DNA from: OCS116 cluster bacterium AG-430-B22
Lineage (GTDB): Bacteria > Pseudomonadota > Alphaproteobacteria > MED-G09
Reading direction: 5' to 3'
DNA length: 64,000 nucleotides
Assembly: GCA_003209955.1 (NCBI GenBank)
Contig: QCOD01000003.1
Location: 36,833-100,832 of the forward strand
Part shown: piece after piece, positions 9,946 to 19,831 of the stretch
Layout: every line of letters begins with the position of its first letter
How positions within the stretch are numbered: position 1 is the stretch's first letter
Program-made: the position numbers and the translations under genes
The notes under the pieces: generated by a model
Databases searched by the model: none
The model's input: only the letters and a program-made list of their open reading frames with translations
Told to the model about the DNA's origin: nothing

Positions 9946-11323
9946 ATAATGGCGAAGATATGGCTAAGTGTAATTTTATTCTGTTAGTAATTCTTAAAAG
10001 ACTTGAATTTATCAATAAGCTCTCTGCACTTAATCTTCTGGACTGCGCATCTAGAAGTTCAAAAATAGTTGAAACACCTCTGTTATACTGATCAATTGTT
10101 AACTCTTCTGCAGCTTTTGCTTCTTTGAAAGCATTTAACAATGACTCTTCTCTATCTTGAAGAATATTTTCAGCGAATAATGCATCCTCAATTTCTCTTG
10201 CAGCATTAAGTAAGGTTTTTGAGTACTGGTTAAGAATTATCTTCATCTGAGACTCAGTAATTTTACTCTGAGCAATTCTAGTACCGCCCTGAAAAATTGA
10301 TTGCGTTAAACTGGCTATTATATTTCCTGCAAGTCTATCAGGATCAAATGCATCTGACCAATCCCTCTCTGAGGTTGACCATTGTGCAGTTATGTTTAAG
10401 CTTGGAAGAAAAGCAAGTCTTGCTGAGGTAACCTCTAAACCAGCCTGTTCCAACTGGATTTCTGAACTAATAATATCTGGTCTATTTTTGAGAACATCCT
10501 CTGGAGAACCTAAAATAGGTTTAGGTGGTAAACCTGGTAAAATATCTGCTGATATAGTTGAACTCGGATATCTCCCTATAATAATTTCAAGGTTTCTTGA
10601 TGCCTCCGAAAGAGCTTTTTTCCTATTTAAAAGTTCAGCTTTTCTTGACTCAACCTCCGATCTTGCTAAACGGAGATCTCTACTTTGAGCTATCCCTTTT
10701 TGGTACCTACTTTCAACTCTTTTAAGTGTACTAAGTCTTGTTTGAAGGTTTCTCTCAGCTAAGTCAGTTTGAAGCTTAGACTCACAAAACAAATACCAAG
10801 CTTGCGCTGTTAACCCTACAATAGATAATTTCGCTGCCTCATAATCATTGTAAACTGATTTAGCATTGAGATATGAAGCTCTGGATCTAGTCGATAATCT
10901 ACCCCATATATCAATTTCCCAATTGAGTTGGGCTGTAAGGCTGTCACGATAATTATAAATTCTTTCAACTTCACCATTAGGATTTTGGATAGTTGTTGAT
11001 ATTTGGCTTTTTGCTGCACCTATATTAATAGCTGGCAATAATGGTGCAAGTGAAGCTCCTGCTCTAGCTCTAGCAATTTTTATATTTTCGTATGCAATGC
11101 CTAAGTCCTTATTATTCTCAAGAGCTTCTTTTATTAGACCATATAGAGTTTCGTCTTTAAATTCACTTACCCAACCATTAGAATTCTCATTACCTTCATA
11201 GATTGAGGACCAGTTTGAGGGAATATCAGGTAACTTTTTTAGATATTTTTTTTGATTAGATGAGCAACCACTTATAAAAATGGTAATCGCAATTACTAAA
11301 GTACAAATCCTGATATTTATCAT
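9932..11323 (-). CDS. TolC/NodT-family outer-membrane efflux lipoprotein
   Basis: Lipobox ISGC; repeated OEP domains; overlaps adaptor gene by 14 bp. Confidence 0.92.
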   Translation of the reverse strand: MINIRICTLVIAITIFISGCSSNQKKYLKKLPDIPSNWSSIYEGNENSNGWVSEFKDETLYGLIKEALENNKDLGIAYENIKIARARAGASLAPLLPAINIGAAKSQISTTIQNPNGEVERIYNYRDSLTAQLNWEIDIWGRLSTRSRASYLNAKSVYNDYEAAKLSIVGLTAQAWYLFCESKLQTDLAERNLQTRLSTLKRVESRYQKGIAQSRDLRLARSEVESRKAELLNRKKALSEASRNLEIIIGRYPSSTISADILPGLPPKPILGSPEDVLKNRPDIISSEIQLEQAGLEVTSARLAFLPSLNITAQWSTSERDWSDAFDPDRLAGNIIASLTQSIFQGGTRIAQSKITESQMKIILNQYSKTLLNAAREIEDALFAENILQDREESLLNAFKEAKAAEELTIDQYNRGVSTIFELLDAQSRRLSAESLLINSSLLRITNRIKLHLAISSPLFEEI

Positions 11324-11390
11324 TTATAAAAAGCTCAAAAAAGAATCATAACTATTCTATCACACCTTTTACTTCTCACACTGCATCTTC

Positions 11391-12485
11391 TCAAGGATTA
11401 TTCTTGATAAAATCATCTATTATTTTTGCCAGTTCTGGTCCTACTTCTTCTTGAACAAAATGACTAGCTCCCTTTAGAGTAATAACAGTTGGATTTGGAA
11501 TTCGTTCTAAAAAATCATCTTTCATTCCTATTGTAATTCTTTCATTTTCGCCAAATGCAACCAAAAATGGTTTTTCCCAATTTTCATATACATCAACCCA
11601 ATATTTTTCATTTTCTGAAAGCTGTGTTGGGATTAAATATGGCCATACATGTGGACCAGCTTTATATTCACCGCTTGGGTAGGGAGCTTCATAAGCTTTT
11701 GCCTCACCTTCTGATAAACTTAACCCACCAAAACTTTCTATAATACCAACGATATCCATATCTTCGCTGTAATAAGAATGAGCAATCCATTTTGAAAACA
11801 TAATAGCCCCTGAGAGAGGAGAAGGGTTATCACTTTTTAATGCCTTATCTCTTGCAAGTTTTAATTCTTCAAATGTAATAGGTCCATGAAACCAAACAAC
11901 AAGTTTAATAATATTTTCAAATAACCAACCTGAAAAACCTTCTCGAGCTACCATTCCTGTATTCGATACAACAACTCTTGCAAAGCGATCAGGTAATTCA
12001 GCAACTACTCTTAATCCAACTAACCCTCCCCAATCTTGACCAAAATGTGTTGCTTCCCTTAAATCTAACTGAATTACAAGTTCTTTCATCAAATCTATAT
12101 GATGCTTGTAACTATAATCATATTTAGAAATAAATTTATCTGATTTTCCAAATCCAACCATATCTGGAACAATAACTCGGTATCCTGCATCCGTTAAAAC
12201 AGGTATCATTTTACGAAATAAATAACTCCATGCTGGTTCACCGTGAAACAATATTATTGGGTCAGCGTCTTTAGGGCCTTCGTCTAGATAATGAATTCTT
12301 AATCCTTCAATAATCATGTAATTTGGTTTGAATGGATAATCCTCGAGTTTCTCAAAACGCTCATCTGGTGTACGTAAAACCCCAGGAAGTATATCAGAAT
12401 CATTATTATCACTTACAATTTGAGTTTTACTATTAGTCGTAAAAATTATTAAGATTATAAAAAAGTAAATAAGATTTTTAACCAT
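11391..12485 (-). CDS. alpha/beta hydrolase, haloalkane-dehalogenase-like, with predicted signal peptide
   Basis: HGEPAWSYLFRKM oxyanion loop, GQDWGG nucleophile elbow, SHFVQEE His motif. ORF track starts at 12533, but ATG at 12485 gives a cleaner signal peptide (MVKNLIYFFIILIIFTTNSKTQ). Confidence 0.8.
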   Translation of the reverse strand: MVKNLIYFFIILIIFTTNSKTQIVSDNNDSDILPGVLRTPDERFEKLEDYPFKPNYMIIEGLRIHYLDEGPKDADPIILFHGEPAWSYLFRKMIPVLTDAGYRVIVPDMVGFGKSDKFISKYDYSYKHHIDLMKELVIQLDLREATHFGQDWGGLVGLRVVAELPDRFARVVVSNTGMVAREGFSGWLFENIIKLVVWFHGPITFEELKLARDKALKSDNPSPLSGAIMFSKWIAHSYYSEDMDIVGIIESFGGLSLSEGEAKAYEAPYPSGEYKAGPHVWPYLIPTQLSENEKYWVDVYENWEKPFLVAFGENERITIGMKDDFLERIPNPTVITLKGASHFVQEEVGPELAKIIDDFIKNNP

Positions 12486-12488
12486 TTT

Positions 12489-12512
12489 ACCCCAAATTTT
12501 TTGATTTGGGGT
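12489..12512 (-). promoter_or_regulatory. perfect 9-bp hairpin immediately upstream of the likely start codon
   Basis: ACCCCAAAT-TTTTTG-ATTTGGGGT; on the minus strand ends GGGGT about 5 nt before ATG at 12485. Confidence 0.5.
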
Positions 12513-12658
12513 TATTAAATTTATTGATTTCATTTTATTATTTTTCTCTTCAAAAATTTAAAAAAATTAACTTCATATTATTCAATTTTTTTCTATTAAT
12601 GCAAAAGTTATTATAATAAACTGAACTGATGTAAATCTTAAGAAATAGGATATCAAAA

Positions 12659-13651
12659 TTGCTTTTAAATGAAGAAATTAAACTAGATTATTCTGATGTT
12701 TTAATTAGACCAAAAAGATCAACAATGAGCTCTAGGGGTGAGGTTTATCTTGGAAGAACTCATAAGTTTTTATGGAGCAAAAAAGAATGGACAGGTATTC
12801 CAATTATGTCTGCAAATATGGATACAGTGGGAACGCCAGCAATGCATAAAATTTTGGCTAAGCATGGGATGATAACTTGTCCAGCTAAACATCACCTAAA
12901 AAAAAATATAAATAAATTTATGAGCGGTAAGAAAAATATATGTTGGTTTGGTGGAATAGACGATATTTCAAGATTATCAAAAATTTCATCTGGTTTTATA
13001 GGTTTGGATGTAGCAAATGGCTATACAATACGTTTTGTAGATGCTGTTAAGAAATTACGAAATAAATGTCCAAAAGCTACAATTGTAGCAGGAAATGTTG
13101 TTACGGCTGATATGACACAAGAACTTATTCTTGCTGGGGCTGATATTGTTAAAGTTGGTATAGGACCTGGATCAGTTTGTACTACAAGAATTAAAACGGG
13201 TATTGGTTACCCTCAATTGAGCGCTGTGATAGAATGTGCAGATGCGGCTCACGGGTTAAATGCGCATATAATTGCAGATGGTGGTTGCGTTAGTTCTGGA
13301 GATATTGTTAAAGCTTTTGCTGGAGGAGCAGATTTTGTGATGATAGGCGGAATGCTTGCAGGTCATGATGAATGTGAGGGTGAATTGGTAAATGGTGAAA
13401 TGAAGTTTTATGGTATGGCTTCTAAATCAGCTATGAACAAACATAACAATAATAATCATTACCGAGGAGCTGAGGGGAAAACAGTTTCTGTACCTTACAA
13501 AGGTAAAGTTGATGATACTATAAAAGATATTTTAAGCGGTATTCGTTCAGCATGTACTTATGTTGGCGCTAATAGATTAAAAACCCTATCAAAATGCACT
13601 ACATTTGTTCGTGTAAACAACACACATAATACAATTTACGGAAATGAATAA
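12659..13651 (+). CDS. guaC: GMP reductase
   Basis: IMPDH/GMPR fold; [60 protein letters not shown] start. Confidence 0.92.
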   Translation: MLLNEEIKLDYSDVLIRPKRSTMSSRGEVYLGRTHKFLWSKKEWTGIPIMSANMDTVGTPAMHKILAKHGMITCPAKHHLKKNINKFMSGKKNICWFGGIDDISRLSKISSGFIGLDVANGYTIRFVDAVKKLRNKCPKATIVAGNVVTADMTQELILAGADIVKVGIGPGSVCTTRIKTGIGYPQLSAVIECADAAHGLNAHIIADGGCVSSGDIVKAFAGGADFVMIGGMLAGHDECEGELVNGEMKFYGMASKSAMNKHNNNNHYRGAEGKTVSVPYKGKVDDTIKDILSGIRSACTYVGANRLKTLSKCTTFVRVNNTHNTIYGNE

Positions 13652-13706
13652 ATAAAAAAACTTTGAACTATTTTTGTTAAATCAAAAGAATGAAGGATTG
13701 AATCTA

Positions 13707-14228
13707 ATGATTAAAAATTCAAAAGAAATTGGACCTAATCACTACAGAGAAAAATTTGGAAGATATTTTGAAGATTTTAATGTTGGTGATGTTTATGATC
13801 ACAGACCTGGTAAAACAATTACCGAATATGATAACCATCTTTTTACACTTATGACATTAAATACTCACCCTATTCATTTTGATGCTGAATATGGAAAAGC
13901 AACAGAATTTGGGGAAAATCTTGTTGTTTCACCATACACATTATCTCTTCTAATCGGAATGAGTGTTTCAGATTGTAGTCAAAAAGCTATTGCAAATCTT
14001 GGAATGGATGAAGTTAAATTTACAGCTCCAGTATTTCATGGTGATACAATTTATGGATCTTCAGAAGTTCTTGATAAAAGAGAGAGCAAGACAAGAGAGG
14101 GTCAAGGAATTGTTACAATTAAAACTACAGGAACCAATCAAAATAATGTTGTTGTTTGTACATTTAGAAGACAGATTTTAATTCCTTTTGAAGGGCACGC
14201 AGTAGAAGATAAGATTGAACATTATTAG
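13707..14228 (+). CDS. MaoC family dehydratase
   Basis: GRYFEDFNVGDVYDHRPGKTITEYDNHLFT, HPIHFDAEYG motif; ATG at 13707 preferred over TTG at 13674. Confidence 0.88.
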   Translation: MIKNSKEIGPNHYREKFGRYFEDFNVGDVYDHRPGKTITEYDNHLFTLMTLNTHPIHFDAEYGKATEFGENLVVSPYTLSLLIGMSVSDCSQKAIANLGMDEVKFTAPVFHGDTIYGSSEVLDKRESKTREGQGIVTIKTTGTNQNNVVVCTFRRQILIPFEGHAVEDKIEHY

Positions 14229-14229
14229 T

Positions 14230-15516
14230 ATGTTATATAAAAAATTATTTATACTTTCTCTAATTTTTCTTTCTTTAGTTGGTAAATCTAGTGCAGATGA
14301 AATTTTGGATTTATATAAACATTTGCATTCTAATCCTGAATTATCTTGGCAAGAATTCAAAACGTCTAATTTACTAGCAGATAAGATGGAGGGTCTTGGA
14401 TTTACGGTTACTCGAAACTTCGCAAAAACAGGGGTCGTTTCAATATATAAAAACGGAAAAGGACCTGTCTTAATGATTAGGGCCGATATGGATGCACTAC
14501 CAGTTGAAGAAAAAACTGGTTTGGAATACTCCTCAAAAATCAAAATGCTTAATGATGATAAAATAGAAGTTTCAGTTATGCATGCATGTGGTCATGATGT
14601 TCATATGGCTGTAGCAGTAGGGACAGCAAAAGAATTAATTAACTCAAAGAATAAGTGGTCAGGAACATTAATGGTTATTTTTCAACCTGCAGAAGAAGTT
14701 GGACAAGGTTCATTAAGAATGCTTGAAGAGGGCTTATTTAAAAAATTTCCAAGACCGGATTTCAATCTAGCCCTACATGTTGGTTCTTTTCCTGCAGGAA
14801 AAGTTACATATACTAAAGGATATGCAATGGCTAATGTTGATATGGCTGATATAACAATATATGGCGTTGGAGGTCATGGTGCATATCCTCACAGAGCAAA
14901 AGATCCTATTGTACTTGCTTCCAAAATTATTCTTTCACTTCAAACAATAGTTAGTAGAGAGATAGATCCTTTAAGCCCAGCTGTTGTTACTGTTGGTTCA
15001 ATTCATGGTGGATCAAAACATAATATTATTCCAGACGAAGTTAAATTACAGTTGACTATGCGCTCTTATACAGATGAGGTAAGAGAAGAAATTATTTCTA
15101 AAATAAAAAGAATAATTGAAGGTGAGGCAATTTCACTAGGAATACCTGAAAATAAAATGCCTACACTTAAATTGAGAGATCAATATACTCCAGCACTTTA
15201 TAACACTCCAGACTTTGTTGACGAGGTTGTTGGTTATATTGAGAAATCTATTGGAAAAGAAAATATTTTTGAATCTAGTGCCGTCATGGGTGGTGAGGAT
15301 TTTGGAAGATATGGAAGAGTTGAACCAAAAATACCAACTTTCCTATTTTGGCTTGGGGCAAGTGAGCTTGAAGTTTGGGAAAAATCAGTTAGAGGTGAGA
15401 TTGATTTACCTGGAATTCACTCACCATTTTTTGCGCCCGACCCAATACCAACCCTTTCAACCGGAATAAAGGTAATGACAGCTGCAGCAATAGGAGTATT
15501 CAATGACAACAAATAA
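14230..15516 (+). CDS. M20 family amidohydrolase / hippurate hydrolase-like peptidase, predicted exported
   Basis: HSNPELSWQEF, RADMDALPVEEKTG, MHACGHDVHMA, MGGEDFGRYG; signal peptide MLYKKLFILSLIFLSLVGKSSA from ATG 14230. Confidence 0.9.
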   Translation: MLYKKLFILSLIFLSLVGKSSADEILDLYKHLHSNPELSWQEFKTSNLLADKMEGLGFTVTRNFAKTGVVSIYKNGKGPVLMIRADMDALPVEEKTGLEYSSKIKMLNDDKIEVSVMHACGHDVHMAVAVGTAKELINSKNKWSGTLMVIFQPAEEVGQGSLRMLEEGLFKKFPRPDFNLALHVGSFPAGKVTYTKGYAMANVDMADITIYGVGGHGAYPHRAKDPIVLASKIILSLQTIVSREIDPLSPAVVTVGSIHGGSKHNIIPDEVKLQLTMRSYTDEVREEIISKIKRIIEGEAISLGIPENKMPTLKLRDQYTPALYNTPDFVDEVVGYIEKSIGKENIFESSAVMGGEDFGRYGRVEPKIPTFLFWLGASELEVWEKSVRGEIDLPGIHSPFFAPDPIPTLSTGIKVMTAAAIGVFNDNK

Positions 15517-16279
15517 ATTATTTAACCTTGAAGGAAAAACAGCATTGGTGACTGGAGCTGGAAGTGGCATTGGTCAAGAAATTTCTAAAACTTTATATAA
15601 TGCTGGCGCTAACCTTGCACTTGCCGCAAGGAGAAAAGAAAAACTAGAAGAAACCAAATCAATGCTAAATAATAAAAGCCAAAATGTTGAAATTTTCTCT
15701 TTAGATGTAACTGAAGAAAACTCAATTTCCGATTGTCTTGTTGAGATAAATAAAACATTCGCTTCAGTTGATATACTAGTTAATAATGCAGGAATGACTA
15801 TAGTTGGAACCCTAGATAAAAATGAAGAAGATGACTGGAATAATGTTATAAATACAAATCTTCGTGGTCCATGGGCTCTATCAAAATTTTGGCTTAAATC
15901 AAGATTAGAAAAAGATCAAAAGGATGGAGTCATTTTAAATGTATCTTCAATTACTGGCGAAGCGGCTCAAAAAGGAAATGGTATTTATGCAATATCAAAA
16001 GCTGCTCTCACACACATGACGCGTCAAATGGCACTTGAATGGGCAAAATATAATGTACGCGTTAATGCTATAGCACCTGGTTATTTTAGAACTGATTTAA
16101 ACAGTGAATTTTTAGATTCTGAAATGAGTGATCCTATGATCAAGAGAGTTCCTTTAAGAAGACCAGGAAATATTACCGAGCTTGAAGGTCCTATTCTTCT
16201 TCTTGCAAGTGATGCTGGCTCATATATGACAGGATCAATATTAGTGGTTGATGGCGGGCATTTAGTTAGAGATTTATAG
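15503..16279 (+). CDS. SDR family oxidoreductase
   Basis: TALVTGAGSGIGQEI, NNAG, YAISKAA, C-terminal GSILVVDGGH. Confidence 0.95.
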   Translation: MTTNKLFNLEGKTALVTGAGSGIGQEISKTLYNAGANLALAARRKEKLEETKSMLNNKSQNVEIFSLDVTEENSISDCLVEINKTFASVDILVNNAGMTIVGTLDKNEEDDWNNVINTNLRGPWALSKFWLKSRLEKDQKDGVILNVSSITGEAAQKGNGIYAISKAALTHMTRQMALEWAKYNVRVNAIAPGYFRTDLNSEFLDSEMSDPMIKRVPLRRPGNITELEGPILLLASDAGSYMTGSILVVDGGHLVRDL

Positions 16280-16291
16280 GTTTAAAACGAA

Positions 16292-16321
16292 ACCACCGCG
16301 CTTTTAAAAAAGCGCGGTGGT
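16292..16321. terminator. bidirectional-type hairpin between convergent SDR and amt genes
   Basis: ACCACCGCGCTTTT / AAAAGCGCGGTGGT, 14-bp GC-rich stem in an AT-rich intergenic gap. Confidence 0.85.
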
Positions 16322-16359
16322 AATTAGTCATATGCAATGTGGGGAGGAGAACAGAATGA

Positions 16360-17649
16360 CTAATTTCTAAATTCTGGATATGCCTCCATACCTAATTCTG
16401 AGACATCTAATCCAGACATTTCTTCTTCTTCAGTTGGTCTTAGGCCAAGAACGCCTTTCAAGATCAACCAAACAATTGAGCTAGCTACAACAACGAACAC
16501 ACCTATAGTAACTACACCAATAAGTTGTGTCATAAAGTCAGCAGCTAATGTGCCTAATCCAGGTATTCCAACCACTAGTGTACCCCATATACCGGCCACT
16601 AAGTGAACAGAAATTGCACCAACAACATCATCTATTTTCAACTTATCTAATAGAGGAATTGCTAGTGTACATAACACACCACCTACAGCACCAATAATAA
16701 TGGCTTGAAGAGGTGTTGCTACATCTGGACCTGCTGTAATACTTACAAGACCTGCTAGAGCGCCATTTAATGCTAAACTTAAATCAGCTTTACCATATAA
16801 AATTGAAGCTAAAATCATAGCAGCAACTAAACCACCAGCGGCAGCCATATTAGTATTTACATAAACATTAGCCATTGCAGCAGCATCAGCAGCACTACCA
16901 AGCGCAAGTTGTGATCCACCATTAAAGCCAAACCATCCGAACCAAAGTATGAATGTACCGATAGTAGCTAAAGGTAAATTTGACCCAGGAATAGCTATAA
17001 CAGAACCATTAGACGCATATTTACCTAGTCTAGGACCAATGATTATTGCTCCAGTTAATGCAGCCCAGCCACCTACAGAATGAACAAGAGTAGAGCCAGC
17101 AAAATCTGAGAATCCCATTTCTGATAGGAATCCACCACCCCATACCCATGAAGCTTGAATTGGATAAATAAATCCAGTAAGCACAATAGCAAAGATAAAG
17201 AATGGAAGTAGTTTAATGCGTTCTGCTACAGTACCACTTATAATAGACATTGTAGTAGCACAGAAAACCATCTGGAAGAACCAGTCTGACATCTTAGAAT
17301 AACCGTCGGCAGAACTTACTTCAGCCTCGGGATTCCATAATGTAGGCTGCCCTATGAACCCATTAACTTCGTTATACATAAAGCCATAACCGACTAAGTA
17401 AAACATAATTCCAGCTAAACTATACAATCCAACATTTTTTAAACATATAGTAGCTGTATTTTTGGTTCTTACTAAACCAGCTTCAAGGCAAGTAAAGCCA
17501 AGAGCCATAAGCATAACGAGAAACCCATGAACAAGAAAAGAAAATGTGTTAAAAATATACGCAGATTCTTCTGAAACCTCGGCAAATGCTGTTCCACTGA
17601 CAGTAAACAGCATTAAGCCAAGAAGACATATTTTTTTTATTAATTTCAT
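16360..17649 (-). CDS. amt: ammonium transporter
   Basis: Amt family: LVHGFLVMLMALGFTCLEAGLVRTKN, DFAGSTLVHSVGGWAAL, HLVAGIWGTLVVG; N-terminal signal peptide. Confidence 0.95.
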   Translation of the reverse strand: MKLIKKICLLGLMLFTVSGTAFAEVSEESAYIFNTFSFLVHGFLVMLMALGFTCLEAGLVRTKNTATICLKNVGLYSLAGIMFYLVGYGFMYNEVNGFIGQPTLWNPEAEVSSADGYSKMSDWFFQMVFCATTMSIISGTVAERIKLLPFFIFAIVLTGFIYPIQASWVWGGGFLSEMGFSDFAGSTLVHSVGGWAALTGAIIIGPRLGKYASNGSVIAIPGSNLPLATIGTFILWFGWFGFNGGSQLALGSAADAAAMANVYVNTNMAAAGGLVAAMILASILYGKADLSLALNGALAGLVSITAGPDVATPLQAIIIGAVGGVLCTLAIPLLDKLKIDDVVGAISVHLVAGIWGTLVVGIPGLGTLAADFMTQLIGVVTIGVFVVVASSIVWLILKGVLGLRPTEEEEMSGLDVSELGMEAYPEFRN

Positions 17650-17679
17650 AATAATTACCCTCTAAAATGGATGATCTAA

Positions 17680-18333
17680 TTAAAGACTTCCTGCAAAACC
17701 GTATGATACTATGAAGTAAGGGTCACTATCGTCTCTACTAGAGTCAATAATACCGAAACTAAAATCACCTATAGCTAATGAAATACCATAGTCTGTTTCC
17801 GCATCACCCATTTCATAATCATAATGGCCAATATGAAGGCCAAGATCTAAACCTTCAGTAAGTGAAAAACCTGTATCTAGGAAAAAGTATGGATCATCTC
17901 CAAAGCTTGTTCCTTCCCAATCAGCATCTGCTAATACAGCAACACCTAATGTTACAGCACCAAGTTCTGCACTTATACTAACTTCACTAAAATCAAGGTC
18001 ATCTCCATCAGGATATGCATAATAAATGTAACCAACGCTAACTGGACCAAAACTATAACCAAAGTAGCCATCTAATTCATAAGATGTGCCATCTCCAAAA
18101 TCAACATTTGAAACCCATGTACCAATTGAAAAACCATTATCAGCTGTGTAATCTAATCCGCCTGATGTCGCAGCACCACTACCTTGTGACATACCTCTCC
18201 ATAGATATTGGCTTGTTACACCAACATTCCAATCAAGAGATCCAGCAAAAGTAGTACCTACTGTTGCAAAACCAAGGAAAACAGCAAAGAAACCTTTTTT
18301 AACATACTTGTTAAACTTTTTAAAAATAATCAT
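17680..18333 (-). CDS. TorF-family putative porin
   Basis: Signal peptide then SLDWNVGVTSQYLWRGMSQGSGAATSGGLDYTADNGFSIGTWVSNVDFG. Confidence 0.88.
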   Translation of the reverse strand: MIIFKKFNKYVKKGFFAVFLGFATVGTTFAGSLDWNVGVTSQYLWRGMSQGSGAATSGGLDYTADNGFSIGTWVSNVDFGDGTSYELDGYFGYSFGPVSVGYIYYAYPDGDDLDFSEVSISAELGAVTLGVAVLADADWEGTSFGDDPYFFLDTGFSLTEGLDLGLHIGHYDYEMGDAETDYGISLAIGDFSFGIIDSSRDDSDPYFIVSYGFAGSL

Positions 18334-18367
18334 AATGTTAACCTCCTAATTTATGATATGGGTAATA

Positions 18368-18383
18368 AGCAAATTAGATGCCA
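18368..18383 (-). promoter_or_regulatory. sigma-54 (-24/-12) promoter of torF-amt
   Basis: Minus strand TGGCATCTAATTTGCT vs consensus TGGCAYRN4TTGCW: GG and GC correctly spaced; about 25 nt from inferred TSS to ATG, AGGAGG in between. Confidence 0.75.
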
Positions 18384-18428
18384 ACTTTAGATTTTAATTT
18401 ATTTTTTTGGACTTTTTTTGTTTTAAAG

Positions 18429-18445
18429 TGTGTAACTTCAACACA
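18429..18445. promoter_or_regulatory. 17-bp inverted repeat, candidate enhancer-binding-protein site
   Basis: TGTGT-N7-ACACA, about 55 bp upstream of the -24 element. Confidence 0.35.
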
Positions 18446-18459
18446 ATGTATAAGAGGTG

Positions 18460-19824
18460 TTAATTAATATCAAAAATTTTACCAGGATTCATAATATTCT
18501 TTGGATCAATAGCTTTTTTTATTTGAGACATAATCTCAACAGATAAGCCTTGTTCAGTTTTTAAAAATTCTTTTTTGCCTATCCCTATTCCATGTTCGCC
18601 AGTTGAGGTACCTTCCATTTTTAAAGCCCTATTAACTAACTTATCATTTAAATGTTTTGCCTCAGAAACTTCTTTTTTATTTTCTGGATCTAAAAGCATA
18701 ATTAGATGGAAATTACCATCCCCAACATGACCTACAATTGGAGCTATAATATTTGACTGCTCTATATCTTTCTTTGTTTCAATAATGCACTCAGTTAAAT
18801 TTGAAATTGGAACACATATATCAGTTGTAAATGCCTTTTTACCAGGTGCTAAAGCTAAAGCTGCATAATATGCATCATGCCTAGCGCTCCACAAAACTTC
18901 AATTTCTTCACTTCTATCTGACCATTGAAATTTTAGAATATTATTTGCCTCCGCAATATCTCTAAATATTTCAGACTGCTCTTTCACACTTAAAGGCATT
19001 CCTTGAATTTCAACAAATAATGTTGGGCCAATTTCATGGGATACCTTTTTGTATTGGTTAATAGCTTCAATCTGAACTTCATCCAATAGTTCTATCCTAG
19101 ATAACGGCAAACCTACTTGGATTGACTCAATTACAGTGTCGATTGCACCTTTCAAATCTTTAAATGTACAAACACCAGCAGAAATTGCTTCAGGTCTACC
19201 GTGAAGTTTTAAATTTATTTCTGTTATAAAACCTAATGTTCCCTCTGAACCAAGCATTAAATGACTTAAATCGTATCCAGCTGCAGATTTTCTTGCTCTA
19301 GTTCCTGTTTTAATTATTTTACCATCAGGCATCACTACCTCGAGACCCATTACTTGTTCTCTTATGGTGCCATACTTAACAGTCGTTGTTCCCGACGCTC
19401 GTGTAGCACACATACCGCCAATTGATGCGTTAGCTCCAGGGTCAACAGGAAAAAATAATCCTGTATCCCTTATATAATCATTTAATTCTTTTCTTGTAAC
19501 ACCAGCTTGAACTTTACAATCCATATCTGAATTATTTAATTCAATAATCTTATTCATTTTACTTGAGTTAATAGTGATACCACCTTTTAAGGCATGTATA
19601 TGGCCCTCTAGAGCAGTACCAGTTCCAAATGGAATAACTGGTATATCATTTTTAAAAGCAAATTTTATTATTTTAGAAACCTCCTCTGAGGTTTCAGGGT
19701 ATGTAATTGCATCAGGTATGTTTTTTGGTAAATGCCAAGACTCATCTTGGCTATGCTCTAAACGAATAGCTTTCGAGGTTGTAAGTCTATCTCCTAAAAA
19801 ACATTTTAATTCATCAAATTCCAT
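18460..19824 (-). CDS. FAD-binding oxidase (D-lactate dehydrogenase / glycolate oxidase GlcD-like)
   Basis: VIPFGTGTALEGH FAD-PCMH motif, GHVGDGNFH, GEHGIGIGKKEFL, IDPKNIMNPGKIF. Confidence 0.9.
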   Translation of the reverse strand: MEFDELKCFLGDRLTTSKAIRLEHSQDESWHLPKNIPDAITYPETSEEVSKIIKFAFKNDIPVIPFGTGTALEGHIHALKGGITINSSKMNKIIELNNSDMDCKVQAGVTRKELNDYIRDTGLFFPVDPGANASIGGMCATRASGTTTVKYGTIREQVMGLEVVMPDGKIIKTGTRARKSAAGYDLSHLMLGSEGTLGFITEINLKLHGRPEAISAGVCTFKDLKGAIDTVIESIQVGLPLSRIELLDEVQIEAINQYKKVSHEIGPTLFVEIQGMPLSVKEQSEIFRDIAEANNILKFQWSDRSEEIEVLWSARHDAYYAALALAPGKKAFTTDICVPISNLTECIIETKKDIEQSNIIAPIVGHVGDGNFHLIMLLDPENKKEVSEAKHLNDKLVNRALKMEGTSTGEHGIGIGKKEFLKTEQGLSVEIMSQIKKAIDPKNIMNPGKIFDIN

Positions 19825-19831
19825 ATGAGAA

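Noticed and set aside
12608-12622. 15-bp TTATTATAATAAACT also found at 50631-50645
   Set aside because: Pure low-complexity AT palindrome; expected by chance at this base composition.
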